A stretch of 64,000 nucleotides of DNA from Deltaproteobacteria bacterium. GTDB taxonomy: Bacteria > Myxococcota_A > Polyangia > DRWM01 > JAAZOP01. Location: positions 1 to 64,000 of the forward strand of contig JACRCX010000028.1 in the NCBI GenBank assembly GCA_016218815.1. The letters run 5' to 3'. Both the position numbers and the translations under genes were made by a program. Positions within the stretch are counted from its first letter, which is position 1. Every line of letters starts with the position of its first letter. The notes under the pieces are model-generated. The model did no database searches and was not told the origin of the DNA. It saw nothing but the letters and a program-made list of their open reading frames with translations. Positions 44,414-53,248 of the stretch are shown in pieces.

Positions 44414-44443
44414 AATCTACGTCCGCGACGCCGCGAGGGTCAA
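44414..44443 (-). promoter_or_regulatory. promoter of yebC-ruvCAB operon
   Basis: TTGACC, 18 nt, TAGATT on the minus strand, about 85 nt upstream of the yebC ATG, with a conventional ribosome site in between. Confidence 0.5.
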
Positions 44444-44543
44444 GGTGGGGTCGTGGTTGGTTGATCGGGTAGAGTTGTTGGTTGGTCAAGTGGGACGAGT
44501 TCTTGGTCCGGAGGTGCTTGGCCGTTGGACGCGGACCGCCGGG

Positions 44544-44603
44544 ATCCGAACCGCGGGCTGCTCGGCGGCAGAGCCGCCGAGTCCCTTCGGGGCCAGCCCG
44601 CGG
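44544..44603. repeat. REP-like hairpin, copy A with nested hairpin insert
   Basis: ATCCGAA, then CCGCGGGCTG at 44551-44560 pairing with CAGCCCGCGG at 44594-44603. The loop holds CTCGGCGGC-AGA-GCCGCCGAG, a second perfect 9-bp hairpin, and a small CCC-TTCG-GGG. The other copies (49849, 53101) have a 2-nt loop instead. The surrounding 44324-44656 region otherwise has only the yebC promoter and simple ttggt repeats. Confidence 0.75.
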
Positions 44604-44656
44604 CTTGACTTGAACCGACCCGGAACGCTCATCCTGTGGCCGGGAAGGAGGGACGC

Positions 44657-45022
44657 ATGCGAACGATCGGATTTGGAATGTTCATGCTGGTGCTGGCCGC
44701 GGGGTGTCCGCGGGGAACGACGACGCACGCGGAGACGGCGACGCCCGAGGGCGACGCGGGGACCGCCGCGACCGAGGCGACCGCCACACCGTCCTCGACC
44801 GGGTGCGTGGAGCCGACCGCGGCGAACAGCATCGGGTCGGCCACGATGGAGGCCGACGGGACGATCGTGCTGATGCTGCGCGCGGAAGGCGAAGGAGGCT
44901 TGGTCGGCGACGCGATGTTCTCCTATCCGCCCGACCACGCGGAGTACCAGAGCGTCCTCGATCATCTGTGCGGGCTGGAGCCGGGCCAGAGCAAGCCCGT
45001 GCCGCCCTGGCCGGAGGAATAG
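44657..45022 (+). CDS. small lipoprotein, function unknown
   Basis: A 121-residue lipoprotein: signal MFMLVLAAGC (lipobox LAAGC), a 25-residue Thr/Ala/Glu linker, then a compact domain (ATMEADGTIVLMLRAEGEGG ... YPPDHAEYQSVLDHLCGLEP) with two cysteines that could pair. AAGGAGG lies 6 nt before the ATG, and a TTGACT about 50 nt upstream may be a -35. The KPVPPWPE ending is distinctive but unassigned. Confidence 0.65.
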   Translation: MRTIGFGMFMLVLAAGCPRGTTTHAETATPEGDAGTAATEATATPSSTGCVEPTAANSIGSATMEADGTIVLMLRAEGEGGLVGDAMFSYPPDHAEYQSVLDHLCGLEPGQSKPVPPWPEE

Positions 45023-45123
45023 CCCCCTGCACTGCTGGGTCGAGCCCTTCTCCTGATGGCAGCCCGGGAACAACCCGGCTTCGTCTGGCGCGCGCGGCCG
45101 GGCGCAAGTATCATCGAACGACG

Positions 45124-46056
45124 TTGGCACGACGCGCCGTCATCACCGGGGCCTTCAGCTACATCGGCGCCGCAGCCGCGCGAGAGCTGCGCCGGCGCGG
45201 GTGGACCGTCCACACCCTGACCAACCGCCGCACGCCGCCGCACTCCCGCCACGTCACGTTCGCGAAACTCCTCTTCCACCCCGATCATCTCGCGGCCGAG
45301 CTGCGCGGCGCGGACGTCTTCGTCAACACCTACTGGATCCGCCTGCCCCACGCCGGCGACGACTTCCATACCGCCGTGCGCAACAATCGCATGCTCGTCG
45401 ATGCCGCCGTCCGAGCCCGCGTCGGGCGGCTCGTGCACGTCAGCGTCAGCAACGCCTCGCTCGACTCGCGCCTCGGGTACTACCGCGGCAAGGCCGAGGT
45501 CGACGCCGCGGTGCGCGCATGCGGACTCCCGCATGCCATCGTCCGCCCCACCTTGGTCGTCGGCCCCGCCGACGTGCTGACCTCGAACATCGCCTGGTTC
45601 CTCCGCCGCTTCCCCGTATTCCCCGTGCCCGACGGAGGAGGGTACCGCCTCCAGCCCGTGACCCTGGACGACACCGGACGGATCGTCGCCGACGCCGCCG
45701 AGTCCTCCGCCGACCTCGACGTCGATGCTGCCGGCCAGGACATCGTCACGTTCCGCGAGTACGTCGAGCTGGTCGCGCGCGCCTGCCATGTGAAGTGCGC
45801 CATCATCGGCGCGCCGGGCCGGCTCGCGCTCGCCGGAATCCGCCTCGTCGAGCTGTTCCTGGGTGATACCGTCCTCGCGCGCGAGGAGCTGGCCGGACTC
45901 GAGCAGGAGCTGCTGGTTTCGCGCGCGCCGCCGCTGGGCACCGAGCGCGTCGATGCCTGGCTGCTCGCGCACGGCGCCGCGCTCGGTCGCTCGTACGTCA
46001 ACGATCGGCGCCGCCACTTCGGCGACCTGGCCTCCCAGCCCATCGCTTCGCCGTAG
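45124..46056 (+). CDS. NAD(P)-binding SDR/epimerase-like protein
   Basis: A 310-residue atypical short-chain dehydrogenase of the NDUFA9/NmrA-like type. The Rossmann motif ITGAFSYIGAAAARELRRRG is at the N-terminus, VHVSVSNASLDSRLGYYRGK contains the YxxxK pair, and IVRPTLVVGPADVL follows the family pattern. Such proteins often bind NADP in quinone or lipid metabolism. The start is a TTG at 45124; no ATG fits before the nucleotide-binding motif. A TATCAT -10 ends 9 nt before it. The exact substrate is unknown. Confidence 0.82.
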   Translation: MARRAVITGAFSYIGAAAARELRRRGWTVHTLTNRRTPPHSRHVTFAKLLFHPDHLAAELRGADVFVNTYWIRLPHAGDDFHTAVRNNRMLVDAAVRARVGRLVHVSVSNASLDSRLGYYRGKAEVDAAVRACGLPHAIVRPTLVVGPADVLTSNIAWFLRRFPVFPVPDGGGYRLQPVTLDDTGRIVADAAESSADLDVDAAGQDIVTFREYVELVARACHVKCAIIGAPGRLALAGIRLVELFLGDTVLAREELAGLEQELLVSRAPPLGTERVDAWLLAHGAALGRSYVNDRRRHFGDLASQPIASP

Positions 46057-46083
46057 CGCGACCCGGGTTCCCTCCCCCGGCCC

Positions 46084-48546
46084 CTACTCCGCCACCGGAT
46101 CGAGCCCGCCGGGGAAGACCGGACCCGAAACCGCCGGCATCGGTCCCCTCACGAACAGCAGACCCGGATCGTCGCTCAGCCCGAGCCGCACCGCCAGCGC
46201 GACGGCCCGGCGGACCCACTCGTTCGATGCGCCGACCGCCCGGGCGAACGCCGTTGCGCCTACCACCCCACCCGATGCAGCGGTGCCGTCTCCGAGCAGG
46301 TAGTTCCGAACCATCGTCTCGATCGTGACGCTGTCCTCCACCACGACCTGCCGGACGCCCTCGTCGATCTCCTCCAGCCGGTCGCGCAACGTTCCCTCCC
46401 CTACCGCGGTGTCAAGCCACTCGGCCGGCAGCCGCTCGGAGAGCGTCGAGAGATTCCGCACCACGAGGTACCACACGAAGGCGATGCGGAAGCGCGCCGC
46501 GGTCCCCCCGGTCGGCGCCACCGGGTAGTCGCGCACGATCCGGAGGCAACCGGCCGTGAGGTCCTTGGCCCGTCGCACCAACTCGTCCTTGAACTCCATG
46601 AGGTCGTCGCCGAACGTGGGCACGCTTCGGCGCCGGAACTGGAGCCGAGCCAGCTCGTCGAAGTCCGATTCCAGTGCCTCGGAGGCTGGCTTGGCAAGTG
46701 CATCCTCGACGTCGAGCACGAGTTGGAGCTCGGCGGGTCCGAGGTCCGCACCGGCGACGCCTTTCTCCGCGTCGGTCAGGTTTTCGTAGGCGCCTTGCAG
46801 CCGGCGAAGCGCCCGCGTCTGCGCCCGTGCGTCGCCCTCTCGCTCGGCGTCCTGGTGCAGAAACCACCTCACGCGCAGCACGTCGAGCCGCCGATCCGCA
46901 TCGCCTTCGTACTCGTCCAGGAAGTCCTTCGCGGCGCGCCGCATGTCGCTCCACGCGGAGGCGCGGCGGTAGAATTCGACGACGTCCATCTTCATCCGGG
47001 CCGCATCCTCGACCGACCGGGTGAAGCCTTCGTCGAGAATGCGCTTGGTCACTCTCGCCGCCTCGGCCCAATCGGCCCGCAGCCGCGCGATGGCTGCCTG
47101 CGCGCGGACGGACTCGGCGATGTACTCACCGTCGGTGCAGGAGTTGACCGCCAGGCCGATGCACTCGGCCACGGGCCGCAACACCTCGCCCCGAGCGCGA
47201 CGCCCGACCGCCTGCTCCAACTCGCAGAAGCTCCGCGCGGCCTGCTCAAGATCGAAGGTCTGCATCGCGTACGACGCAACGAAGAAGTGCGCCTCCGCCA
47301 GCCGGACGCGGTTCGGGTCGCCCGGCCCATCGGCTTCGCATGCCGCCAGATGGGTGCTCGGTGGCGAGCAGAACTCGATCAACTTCTTCCAGGTCTCCCC
47401 GGCCAACACCGGTTCGTGCGCCTGACCGAATGCGACGGCGGCGACGCGGATGGCCGCCGGGGAGTCCCGGGCGTCAGGGCAATTGCTGGCGATTTCCAGC
47501 AGTATCCTCGCCGCTTCCCCGTACCCCTCCGGATCGTCGGCGTCGCGTGCCGCCTCGTACAAGTCCCATGCTGCGGCGAAGTACTCGTGGAGTTGCGCGG
47601 AGACGATGAGCTCGGACTCCCCTCCGCACGGATGGCGGCGACGCGGAAACAGCCGGTCTGCGGTCACAGCGGGAAAGCACCCGTCGACGCCCGCCTCATC
47701 CCGCAAGGTCTGTATTCGCTCCCGGTCCCCGGAAAGTGCGGCCAAGGTGCGCAGGAACTGCCAAGCTTCCAACGCCGTGGTTTCCTGCGTCGGATCCCCG
47801 CAGTAGTCGTCGAAGATCGCCTGGTACATCCGCTCCGCTTCGTCCCAATGACCTAGGAAGAAGAGTTGGCCGGCGATCGAGTGGCGGTACCCGAGCGACT
47901 CCGGGTCCTCGGGGTACCGTTCCACCCAGCGAAGCATGGCGGCGTGCCAGCGAGCGATCAGTGGCGGGAGAGGCACCGGGTCGGCGATCGTTCGCTCGGT
48001 ACCGTCCTCCACCACTTCCACGTGCGTCGGCGGCTCCTCGGGAATCAGACTCTGCCCCTCTCGCGCGAACCAATTCCCCAGGATCGTGATCTGGTTGGCC
48101 AATGCGTCCCGCTCGTGCGCGCTGCCCAGCGGCGAATCCTCCACCGCCCGGTACTCCTCCAGCGCCTCGTCCTCCCATCCGGCGAAGTACAGCGCCGTCG
48201 CGAGATTGAACATGCAATCGTACGCGTGCGGCCCCATCGGGTCCTCGGCCAGAACGAACCGGTACCCGGCGATCAACTGGTCCCAGGTCGCCGGCAAATC
48301 GTCGCAGGCGTCAACATCCCCGCTGTCGCACGCGGCCTGCAGGGTCTCCGCGCGCGCATGAAGCGCGGACACATCCTCCACCGACTCCACGCCCAGCACC
48401 GGACCTACCGCCGCCGGCTCGACCGCGGCCGTCTGCGCCGCCGCCCCCCCCGCCAGCCCCGCCATGAGGGAAACGGTCGCGAGCATCGCGTTGCGTCGGC
48501 CCGCCAAACCTGCGGAAGTTCGGTCGTCGTTCACGGGATCGCGCAT
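46084..48546 (-). CDS. large exported TPR-like protein, function unknown
   Basis: An 820-residue protein. An N-terminal hydrophobic stretch (NAMLATVSLMAGLAGGAAAQ) acts as a signal peptide behind a rather long, charged n-region. The rest is helical with TPR-like pairs (NLATALYFAGWEDEALEEYR, SIAGQLFFLGHWDEAERMYQ, AHFFVASYAMQTFDLEQAAR). Scattered cysteines (about 14) are consistent with a periplasmic location. The ATG at 48546 (MRDPVNDDRT) has GGGGGT upstream; a start nearer the hydrophobic segment is possible. No catalytic motif or family beyond TPR is recognised. It is divergent from the toxin-antitoxin pair. Confidence 0.7.
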   Translation of the reverse strand: MRDPVNDDRTSAGLAGRRNAMLATVSLMAGLAGGAAAQTAAVEPAAVGPVLGVESVEDVSALHARAETLQAACDSGDVDACDDLPATWDQLIAGYRFVLAEDPMGPHAYDCMFNLATALYFAGWEDEALEEYRAVEDSPLGSAHERDALANQITILGNWFAREGQSLIPEEPPTHVEVVEDGTERTIADPVPLPPLIARWHAAMLRWVERYPEDPESLGYRHSIAGQLFFLGHWDEAERMYQAIFDDYCGDPTQETTALEAWQFLRTLAALSGDRERIQTLRDEAGVDGCFPAVTADRLFPRRRHPCGGESELIVSAQLHEYFAAAWDLYEAARDADDPEGYGEAARILLEIASNCPDARDSPAAIRVAAVAFGQAHEPVLAGETWKKLIEFCSPPSTHLAACEADGPGDPNRVRLAEAHFFVASYAMQTFDLEQAARSFCELEQAVGRRARGEVLRPVAECIGLAVNSCTDGEYIAESVRAQAAIARLRADWAEAARVTKRILDEGFTRSVEDAARMKMDVVEFYRRASAWSDMRRAAKDFLDEYEGDADRRLDVLRVRWFLHQDAEREGDARAQTRALRRLQGAYENLTDAEKGVAGADLGPAELQLVLDVEDALAKPASEALESDFDELARLQFRRRSVPTFGDDLMEFKDELVRRAKDLTAGCLRIVRDYPVAPTGGTAARFRIAFVWYLVVRNLSTLSERLPAEWLDTAVGEGTLRDRLEEIDEGVRQVVVEDSVTIETMVRNYLLGDGTAASGGVVGATAFARAVGASNEWVRRAVALAVRLGLSDDPGLLFVRGPMPAVSGPVFPGGLDPVAE

Positions 48547-48667
48547 ATGACCCCCGGTCCGGCATCGGCACCGCGCACGAAGCGTGACCCGAGGTGGAAG
48601 CGGAGTCAACGGGCGTCTGGGTCCGGGGACTCGGGCCCAGGCGCGGCCGTCGTTTGGACGGTTGCCC

Positions 48668-48695
48668 TTGCCGCTTCCCGGCTACTGGCCATAAT
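48668..48695 (+). promoter_or_regulatory. promoter of toxin-antitoxin pair
   Basis: TTGCCG, 16 nt, CATAAT, with the -10 ending 8 nt before the ATG at 48704 and no Shine-Dalgarno. Confidence 0.5.
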
Positions 48696-48703
48696 GTGGG
48701 GCG

Positions 48704-49015
48704 ATGGACGTGCTGGTACGCATCAAGCGGCTCGTGGTCCGGGGGGCCGTTCGATTCACGGAAAAGGCGCGAACGGAATTGGACGCCGAAGGACTCGAGC
48801 CCGAGGATGCCCTGGAAGCCATCCTGTCGGCCCCGGGGATCCACAAGAGCCTGCGATCGCGCTCGACCCGCAGGCTTGCGAGGCGCGAGACGCTCTACGT
48901 GATCGTCGGCGTGAGTTTCCGCGGGATTCCGATCTACACCAAGGGAGTCATCCGCAAGGAACAGGGTCGCGACGTCCTGTACATCCTGGTGTCGTCCAAG
49001 AGGAGCCTGCCATGA
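48704..49015 (+). CDS. DUF4258-type toxin of a toxin-antitoxin module
   Basis: A 103-residue basic protein resembling RelE/MqsR-like DUF4258 toxins, which act as ribosome-associated or free mRNA interferases. VRFTEKARTELDAEGLEPED, LRRETLYVIV-type strands (RRETLYVIVGVSFRGIPIYT) and KGVIRKEQGRDVLYILVSSK give the small beta sheet expected. The next gene, overlapping by ATGA, encodes a YgiT-type zinc-finger partner, the usual antitoxin companion. Toxin-before-antitoxin order matches MqsR/MqsA. Confidence 0.78.
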   Translation: MDVLVRIKRLVVRGAVRFTEKARTELDAEGLEPEDALEAILSAPGIHKSLRSRSTRRLARRETLYVIVGVSFRGIPIYTKGVIRKEQGRDVLYILVSSKRSLP

Positions 49016-49233
49016 AGACCTCGTGCCTGAAGATCGCCTGCCCGACGTGCGGCCGGACCACGGTGTGCCGGGTACGGCGCACGGTGCGGGTCAAGGTCGG
49101 ACACCGCGAAATCGCGGTCCGGCAGGTCGCGCTGGAGGAGTGCTCGAGCTGCGGCGAACGCATGTACGACCTCGCGGCGCTCGCCCGCATTCGCGAAGCC
49201 CGCGAACGGGCCCGGCGGTCCCACGCCGCCTGA
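49012..49233 (+). CDS. YgiT-type zinc-finger antitoxin
   Basis: A 73-residue protein with CPTCGR and CSSCGERMYD, the zinc-binding pairs of MqsA N-terminal (YgiT-type) domains. No C-terminal helix-turn-helix is present, so unlike full MqsA it may not bind DNA itself and would neutralise the toxin by binding. The overlap with the toxin gene (ATGA) implies translation in a fixed ratio. Confidence 0.82.
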   Translation: MKTSCLKIACPTCGRTTVCRVRRTVRVKVGHREIAVRQVALEECSSCGERMYDLAALARIREARERARRSHAA

Positions 49234-49339
49234 CGCGTCGCCGGGGAGCGGTTGCTGACGAGCCTCCAATCCTTGTCCCCGCGACGCGGATGTGGCCTCA
49301 TCCTTCCCGAGCGGGGGGATGAAAGGGCTGGGGTGTCCG

Positions 49340-49831
49340 ATGCGCTACCTGACCTTGTCCATACTGTGCGGGTTCCTGGCCATCGGCGCGACATGCCGCA
49401 GCTCGACCCGCTCGCCGGACGCCGACGGCCCCGCCGCCGGGGACACCTCGCCGGGGGCCGACGGCACGTCGGCCACCCAACGGGAGGCTGCGACCGCCGT
49501 CGCGGAAACCTCCCACGACTTCCCCGTCATGCCCGGCATGACCCACGCCTGCGGCCAATCCGTCCTCTCCGCCGACGGCACCGAGATCCTCTGGGACATC
49601 TTCGCAACGACGGCCTCCCCGGAAGACGTGGCGGCCTACTACAAGCAGCAGCTCGGCACGGCCGGCCTCGAGGAGTCCGACGGCGAATGGACGTGGCGCG
49701 CGCCTCCCGGCCAGGAACAGCCGGACCGCGTGCTCGGCATCAGCAGCGCCTCGGCCTGGCACCCCGACTGCCCCGGCCTCCCCGCCGACGCCGCCACGCT
49801 CGGCAACTTCTCCAACATGCTCCGCCGGTAG
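49340..49831 (+). CDS. exported small protein, function unknown
   Basis: A 163-residue protein with a signal-like N-terminus (MRYLTLSILCGFLAIGATC); the Cys might be a lipid site although GATC is not a standard lipobox. A Ser/Asp/Ala linker is followed by FPVMPGMTHACGQSVLSADG and TASPEDVAAYYKQQLGTAGL EESDG-like sequence. The latter recalls small domains in which a helix (AAYYKQQL) packs on a sheet, often seen in predicted secreted proteins. The ATG at 49319 is an alternative start. Function unknown. Confidence 0.6.
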   Translation: MRYLTLSILCGFLAIGATCRSSTRSPDADGPAAGDTSPGADGTSATQREAATAVAETSHDFPVMPGMTHACGQSVLSADGTEILWDIFATTASPEDVAAYYKQQLGTAGLEESDGEWTWRAPPGQEQPDRVLGISSASAWHPDCPGLPADAATLGNFSNMLRR

Positions 49832-49848
49832 TAGCGGCCTCGGGTCAG

Positions 49849-49875
49849 CCGCGGGCTGAAGCCCGCGGTTCGGAT
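49849..49875. repeat. REP-like hairpin, copy B (inverted)
   Basis: CCGCGGGCT, 2-nt loop, AGCCCGCGG, then TTCGGAT. It is the reverse orientation of the 53101 copy and could act as a terminator-like hairpin after the preceding gene. Confidence 0.8.
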
Positions 49876-49964
49876 GCGGGAGGCGGGCAGCACAGCGGCG
49901 CGCCGCGCTCACGGCCGAACTGCAACGCAGGCGTTGCCGTTTCAGCCGCGCTTTCCCTTCCTCT

Positions 49965-49999
49965 CATCGGTGTCCATCGGTGTCCATCGGTGGTTTCTT
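49965..49999. repeat. 10-nt tandem repeat (catcggtgtc)
   Basis: Three copies of catcggtgtc/catcggtggt just beyond the murA stop codon. Simple dispersed repeat type. Confidence 0.7.
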
Positions 50000-50008
50000 T
50001 CTTCCGGC

Positions 50009-51268
50009 CTACCCGCCGCCCGCCACGCGCTGGACGTGCGCGCCGAGCCCCGCGAGCTTGGCGATCACGTCCTCGTACCCGCGATCGATGTGGTAGACGC
50101 GCAGGAGGCGCGTCTCGCCCTCGGCGACCAGTCCGGCGATGACCAGCGCCGCCGAAGCGCGCAGGTCGCTGCACATCACCTGCGCACCCGAGAGCCGCTG
50201 CACGCCCCGCACCACGGCCGACCGCCCCCGGATCTCCACATCCGCTCCCATGCGGCACAGCTCGGGCACGTGCATGAAACGGTTCTCGAAGACCGTCTCG
50301 GTGACGACGCTCTCGCCCTGGGCCAGGCACATGAGCACCATGAACTGCGCCTGCATGTCGGTCGGGAAGCCGGGGTAGGGCAGCGTCGTCACGTCGCACG
50401 CCCGGAACGGCCGCTTCCCGCGCACGCGCACGCCCTGCCCTTCCGCCGAGACCTCGGCGCCCGCCTGCGCGATCTTCGCCGCGACCGATTCCAGGTGATC
50501 GAGGCGGCAGTTGTGCAGCAGGACGTCGCCGCCGGTGGCGGCGGCGGCGGCCATGTACGTCCCGGCCTCGATGCGGTCGGGGATGATCGCATGGTCGACG
50601 GGCCGCAGCTCGCGCACGCCCTCAATGTGGATCGTGTCCGTGCCGGCGCCCTGGACGTTCGCGCCCATCTTGTTCAGCACCCGCGCCAACTCCTCGATCT
50701 CGGGCTCCTTGGCGCAGTTGAGCATCGTCGTGCGCCCTTCGGCCAGCACGGCCGCCATCATGAGGTTCTCGGTGCCGCCGACGGTCTGGAGGTCGAACAC
50801 GATCTCGGCGCCGCGGAGCCGCTTGGCCCTGGCGAGCACGAACCCGTGCTCGATGCGGATCTCGGCGCCGAGCGCCTCGAGACCCTTCAGGTGCTGATCG
50901 ATCGGCCGTGCGCCGATGGCGCAGCCGCCGGGCAGCGAGACGCGCGCCTCGCCGAAACGCGCCAGGAGCGGGCCGAGCACCAGGACCGAGGCGCGCATCT
51001 TCTTGACCAGCTCGTACGGCGCGTCGAAGCGATCGATGCTCGCCGTCGACACCTTGAGCACGGGCGCCGTTCCTTCGACCTCGGCGCCCATGTGCCGGAC
51101 GAGGTCGATCGTCGTATCGATGTCGTTGAGGCGCGGCACGTTGCGGAAGAAGTGCACGCCCTCGGCCAGCATCGAGACGCAGAGGATGGGCAGCGCCGCG
51201 TTCTTCGCGCCGCTGATCTCCACCGTGCCGCGCAACGGAACGCCGCCGCGAATGACGAACGAGTCCAT
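50009..51268 (-). CDS. murA: UDP-N-acetylglucosamine 1-carboxyvinyltransferase
   Basis: MurA makes the first committed step of peptidoglycan synthesis, moving enolpyruvate from PEP to UDP-GlcNAc. The 419 residues contain the Lys of SGAKNAALP, the PEP/fosfomycin-reactive Cys in [25 protein letters not shown] with the catalytic Asp, and DRGYEDV with the conserved Arg. The presence of the Cys predicts fosfomycin sensitivity of the enzyme. The gene lies 16 nt after the membrane-protein gene at 51285. Confidence 0.97.
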   Translation of the reverse strand: MDSFVIRGGVPLRGTVEISGAKNAALPILCVSMLAEGVHFFRNVPRLNDIDTTIDLVRHMGAEVEGTAPVLKVSTASIDRFDAPYELVKKMRASVLVLGPLLARFGEARVSLPGGCAIGARPIDQHLKGLEALGAEIRIEHGFVLARAKRLRGAEIVFDLQTVGGTENLMMAAVLAEGRTTMLNCAKEPEIEELARVLNKMGANVQGAGTDTIHIEGVRELRPVDHAIIPDRIEAGTYMAAAAATGGDVLLHNCRLDHLESVAAKIAQAGAEVSAEGQGVRVRGKRPFRACDVTTLPYPGFPTDMQAQFMVLMCLAQGESVVTETVFENRFMHVPELCRMGADVEIRGRSAVVRGVQRLSGAQVMCSDLRASAALVIAGLVAEGETRLLRVYHIDRGYEDVIAKLAGLGAHVQRVAGGG

Positions 51269-51284
51269 GGCGAAACTCTCCCTG

Positions 51285-51995
51285 CTACGCCAGCGCCAGC
51301 CCCGCGGCCCAGGCCGCCAGCCCGCAGACGACGACGCCCCCGGCCCACAGCGCCGGAGCGAGGCGCAACTTGCACTGGTCGTCGAGCCCGCGCAAGGCGA
51401 AGCCGATCACGCCCCCCACCCAACCCAGGAGCCCCGCGGTCGCCAGCAAGGCAAACCACGGATTCGGATCCTCGGGAGCGCGCAGCAGCGCGAGGTGCCG
51501 CCGCTCGCGCTCCGTCCCGGACAGTACCTCCTCGCCCGGGGCCGGCGGCCTCTCGAGTCGCGCCGAGACGCGCGCGATCGCCGCGTTCGCCCGCCCCAGC
51601 GTCTCCTCGTCTCCGAGCCCGAATCCGCGCGTGCCGAGGACCGCGGAGCGCGCGGCACGGTAGGCGTACACGGCCAGGCGGTCGTCCGCGGCCTGCTCGG
51701 CCCGCTGGCCGATGACCAGGAGCCGCTCGAGCGACCGGCGGCCGTAGGGATTGCCCGGGAGGTACCACAGCGCCGCCGCCCGGAAGCGAAGGACGGCGTC
51801 CCGCAGCAGGGCCGCCCGCCGTCGGCGTTCCTCCGGCGCCGGGTCCGCGCCGGGCGCCGCGGCGGTCCGGTTGTACTCGGCGACCAGCGCCTCCCCCGCC
51901 TGCCACTCCGCTCGCGACGCGAACCAGACGCGGACGACGACCAGCGCGAGCGCGAGGACGACGACAATCAGGCCGACGGCAACCACGCGGTGCAT
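51285..51995 (-). CDS. membrane protein upstream of murA, function unknown
   Basis: A 236-residue protein with an N-terminal span ([20 protein letters not shown]), a helical soluble middle (residues 30-165), and two C-terminal spans ([20 protein letters not shown] and [20 protein letters not shown]). The ATG at 51995 is preferred over 52016, because a TTGACC/GACGAT promoter ends 11 nt before 51995 and overlaps the other start. No family recognised; adjacency to murA hints at an envelope role. Confidence 0.65.
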   Translation of the reverse strand: MHRVVAVGLIVVVLALALVVVRVWFASRAEWQAGEALVAEYNRTAAAPGADPAPEERRRRAALLRDAVLRFRAAALWYLPGNPYGRRSLERLLVIGQRAEQAADDRLAVYAYRAARSAVLGTRGFGLGDEETLGRANAAIARVSARLERPPAPGEEVLSGTERERRHLALLRAPEDPNPWFALLATAGLLGWVGGVIGFALRGLDDQCKLRLAPALWAGGVVVCGLAAWAAGLALA

Positions 51996-52006
51996 GGGCG
52001 GAGGGC

Positions 52007-52035
52007 ATCGTCGCATTGTGGAGGGTTGTGGTCAA
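52007..52035 (-). promoter_or_regulatory. promoter of membrane protein-murA unit
   Basis: TTGACC, 17 nt, GACGAT on the minus strand; the -10 ends 11 nt before the ATG at 51995. Confidence 0.45.
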
Positions 52036-52041
52036 AAGTGG

Positions 52042-52085
52042 GGTTTCGCGCCAGGGGCGCAAAGAGGCAAAGGACGCCAAGGGGG
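52042..52085. repeat. simple repeat (gcgcaaagaggcaaagg)
   Basis: A gtttcgcgccaggggcgcaa-type element followed by agaggcaaaggacgccaagg, placed after the lipoprotein gene end. It is of the kind found between genes in many environmental genomes. Confidence 0.55.
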
Positions 52086-52089
52086 AAGG

Positions 52090-53073
52090 CTACTTCGATA
52101 GGCACCCACCTTGCCCGCCGCCCGCGGACGGGGCGCCGCGGATGCCGGCGACGCCGGGGGGAATCTCCATCTGGGGCGCGGGGGGCGGGATTTCGGGCGG
52201 CTGCCGGCCGTGCTCGTCGTAGGTCCATTCCTCGAAGGTCGGCACGTCGCATTCGGCCCCGACCGTCTGGCGCAGGAACCAGCCGCCGCCGTCGCGCGGC
52301 AGGACCGTCGCGGCGAAGAGCGTGAAGCGCCAGGCGACGAAGGCGGGTTCCCCTCCGCAGCGCACGGGCAGCCACTGGTAGTAGAAGCCGCCGATCTCCT
52401 CGTCGGTGGTCACGAAGATCGCGCCGGGCGGCAGGGCACAGAGCGGATGCACCTCGGGCAGCGGCGGGCACGGCTCGTCGCCGCCGAAGTCCCGGCAGCC
52501 GACCGAGGCGGAGAAGCCCTCGGCGTCGGCGGGAGAGAACGCCGGCACGGCCTCGCCGTCCTGGATGCGCACGACCCGGCGGCCGCTCCCTCGTTCCCAG
52601 GCGTTCCACGCCTCTTCGCCCTGAAGCAGCGGCATGACCTGGGCCTGCGGGAAGGAAGTCGAGGTCCGTTCGCGCCAGGCCTGGGCCTGCTCCAGCGTCT
52701 CGAACTGGCCCAGCACCACGACGATGCCGTCGTGCGGCGGTCCGGCCAGGGCCAGCTCGTCGGTGTGCACGGCCATGGGATACCCGGGCGGCAGGGCGCC
52801 GGCGGGCACGGCGGCGACGGCGCGCTCGGCCGACGCGGCGTCGCCGTAGACGTCGAGCACGACGACGGCCGCCGGCGCCGGACAGTCCCAGCACGTGGCG
52901 TAATTGTGCCCGCTGGTCCAGTCGCCCGCCGGGAGCAGAGGTCCCGAGAGATCCACGCCGCTGAACTCGCCGACAGGCAGCTCGGGCCCGGGCGAAGCCG
53001 CAGGAGCGGGACCACCGCCCCCGCACGCGCCAATCGCCAACGTCATCCAAGCCACCGCCAACTCCGCACGCAT
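52090..53073 (-). CDS. lipoprotein with SPOR-like segment, function unknown
   Basis: A 327-residue lipoprotein (signal LAVAWMTLAIGAC). After a CWDC pair, HDGIVVVLGQFETLEQAQAW resembles the SPOR-type beta-alpha unit. Other cysteines (VGCRDFGGDEPCPP, HPLCALPPG, VRCGG, AECDV, GGCLSK) suggest disulfides. IFVTTDEEIGGFYYQWLPVR and WRFTLFAATVLPRDGGGWFL are strand-rich. GAGGGAG lies 7 nt before the ATG at 53073. No family assigned; envelope location is likely. Confidence 0.65.
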   Translation of the reverse strand: MRAELAVAWMTLAIGACGGGGPAPAASPGPELPVGEFSGVDLSGPLLPAGDWTSGHNYATCWDCPAPAAVVVLDVYGDAASAERAVAAVPAGALPPGYPMAVHTDELALAGPPHDGIVVVLGQFETLEQAQAWRERTSTSFPQAQVMPLLQGEEAWNAWERGSGRRVVRIQDGEAVPAFSPADAEGFSASVGCRDFGGDEPCPPLPEVHPLCALPPGAIFVTTDEEIGGFYYQWLPVRCGGEPAFVAWRFTLFAATVLPRDGGGWFLRQTVGAECDVPTFEEWTYDEHGRQPPEIPPPAPQMEIPPGVAGIRGAPSAGGGQGGCLSK

Positions 53074-53100
53074 CGCAATGCTCCCTCGTCAGGCCGCGGA

Positions 53101-53127
53101 ATCCGAACCGCGGGCTTCAGCCCGCGG
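53101..53127. repeat. REP-like hairpin, copy C
   Basis: ATCCGAA then CCGCGGGCT, 2-nt loop, AGCCCGCGG. Same unit as 44544 and, inverted, 49849. The rest of 53128-53248 is C-rich simple sequence (ccccgaccccc units) with no gene. Confidence 0.8.
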
Positions 53128-53248
53128 CTGCCCTCCCGCGGAAGCCACGCTCCGAAGAGCGGGTCCGGGTCCGGTTCCTGCCAGCCCCCGACCCCCGACC
53201 CCCAGCCCCCTCTTGTCCCCCCTCCCCCCCCTCCCCAGCCCCCCCCTC

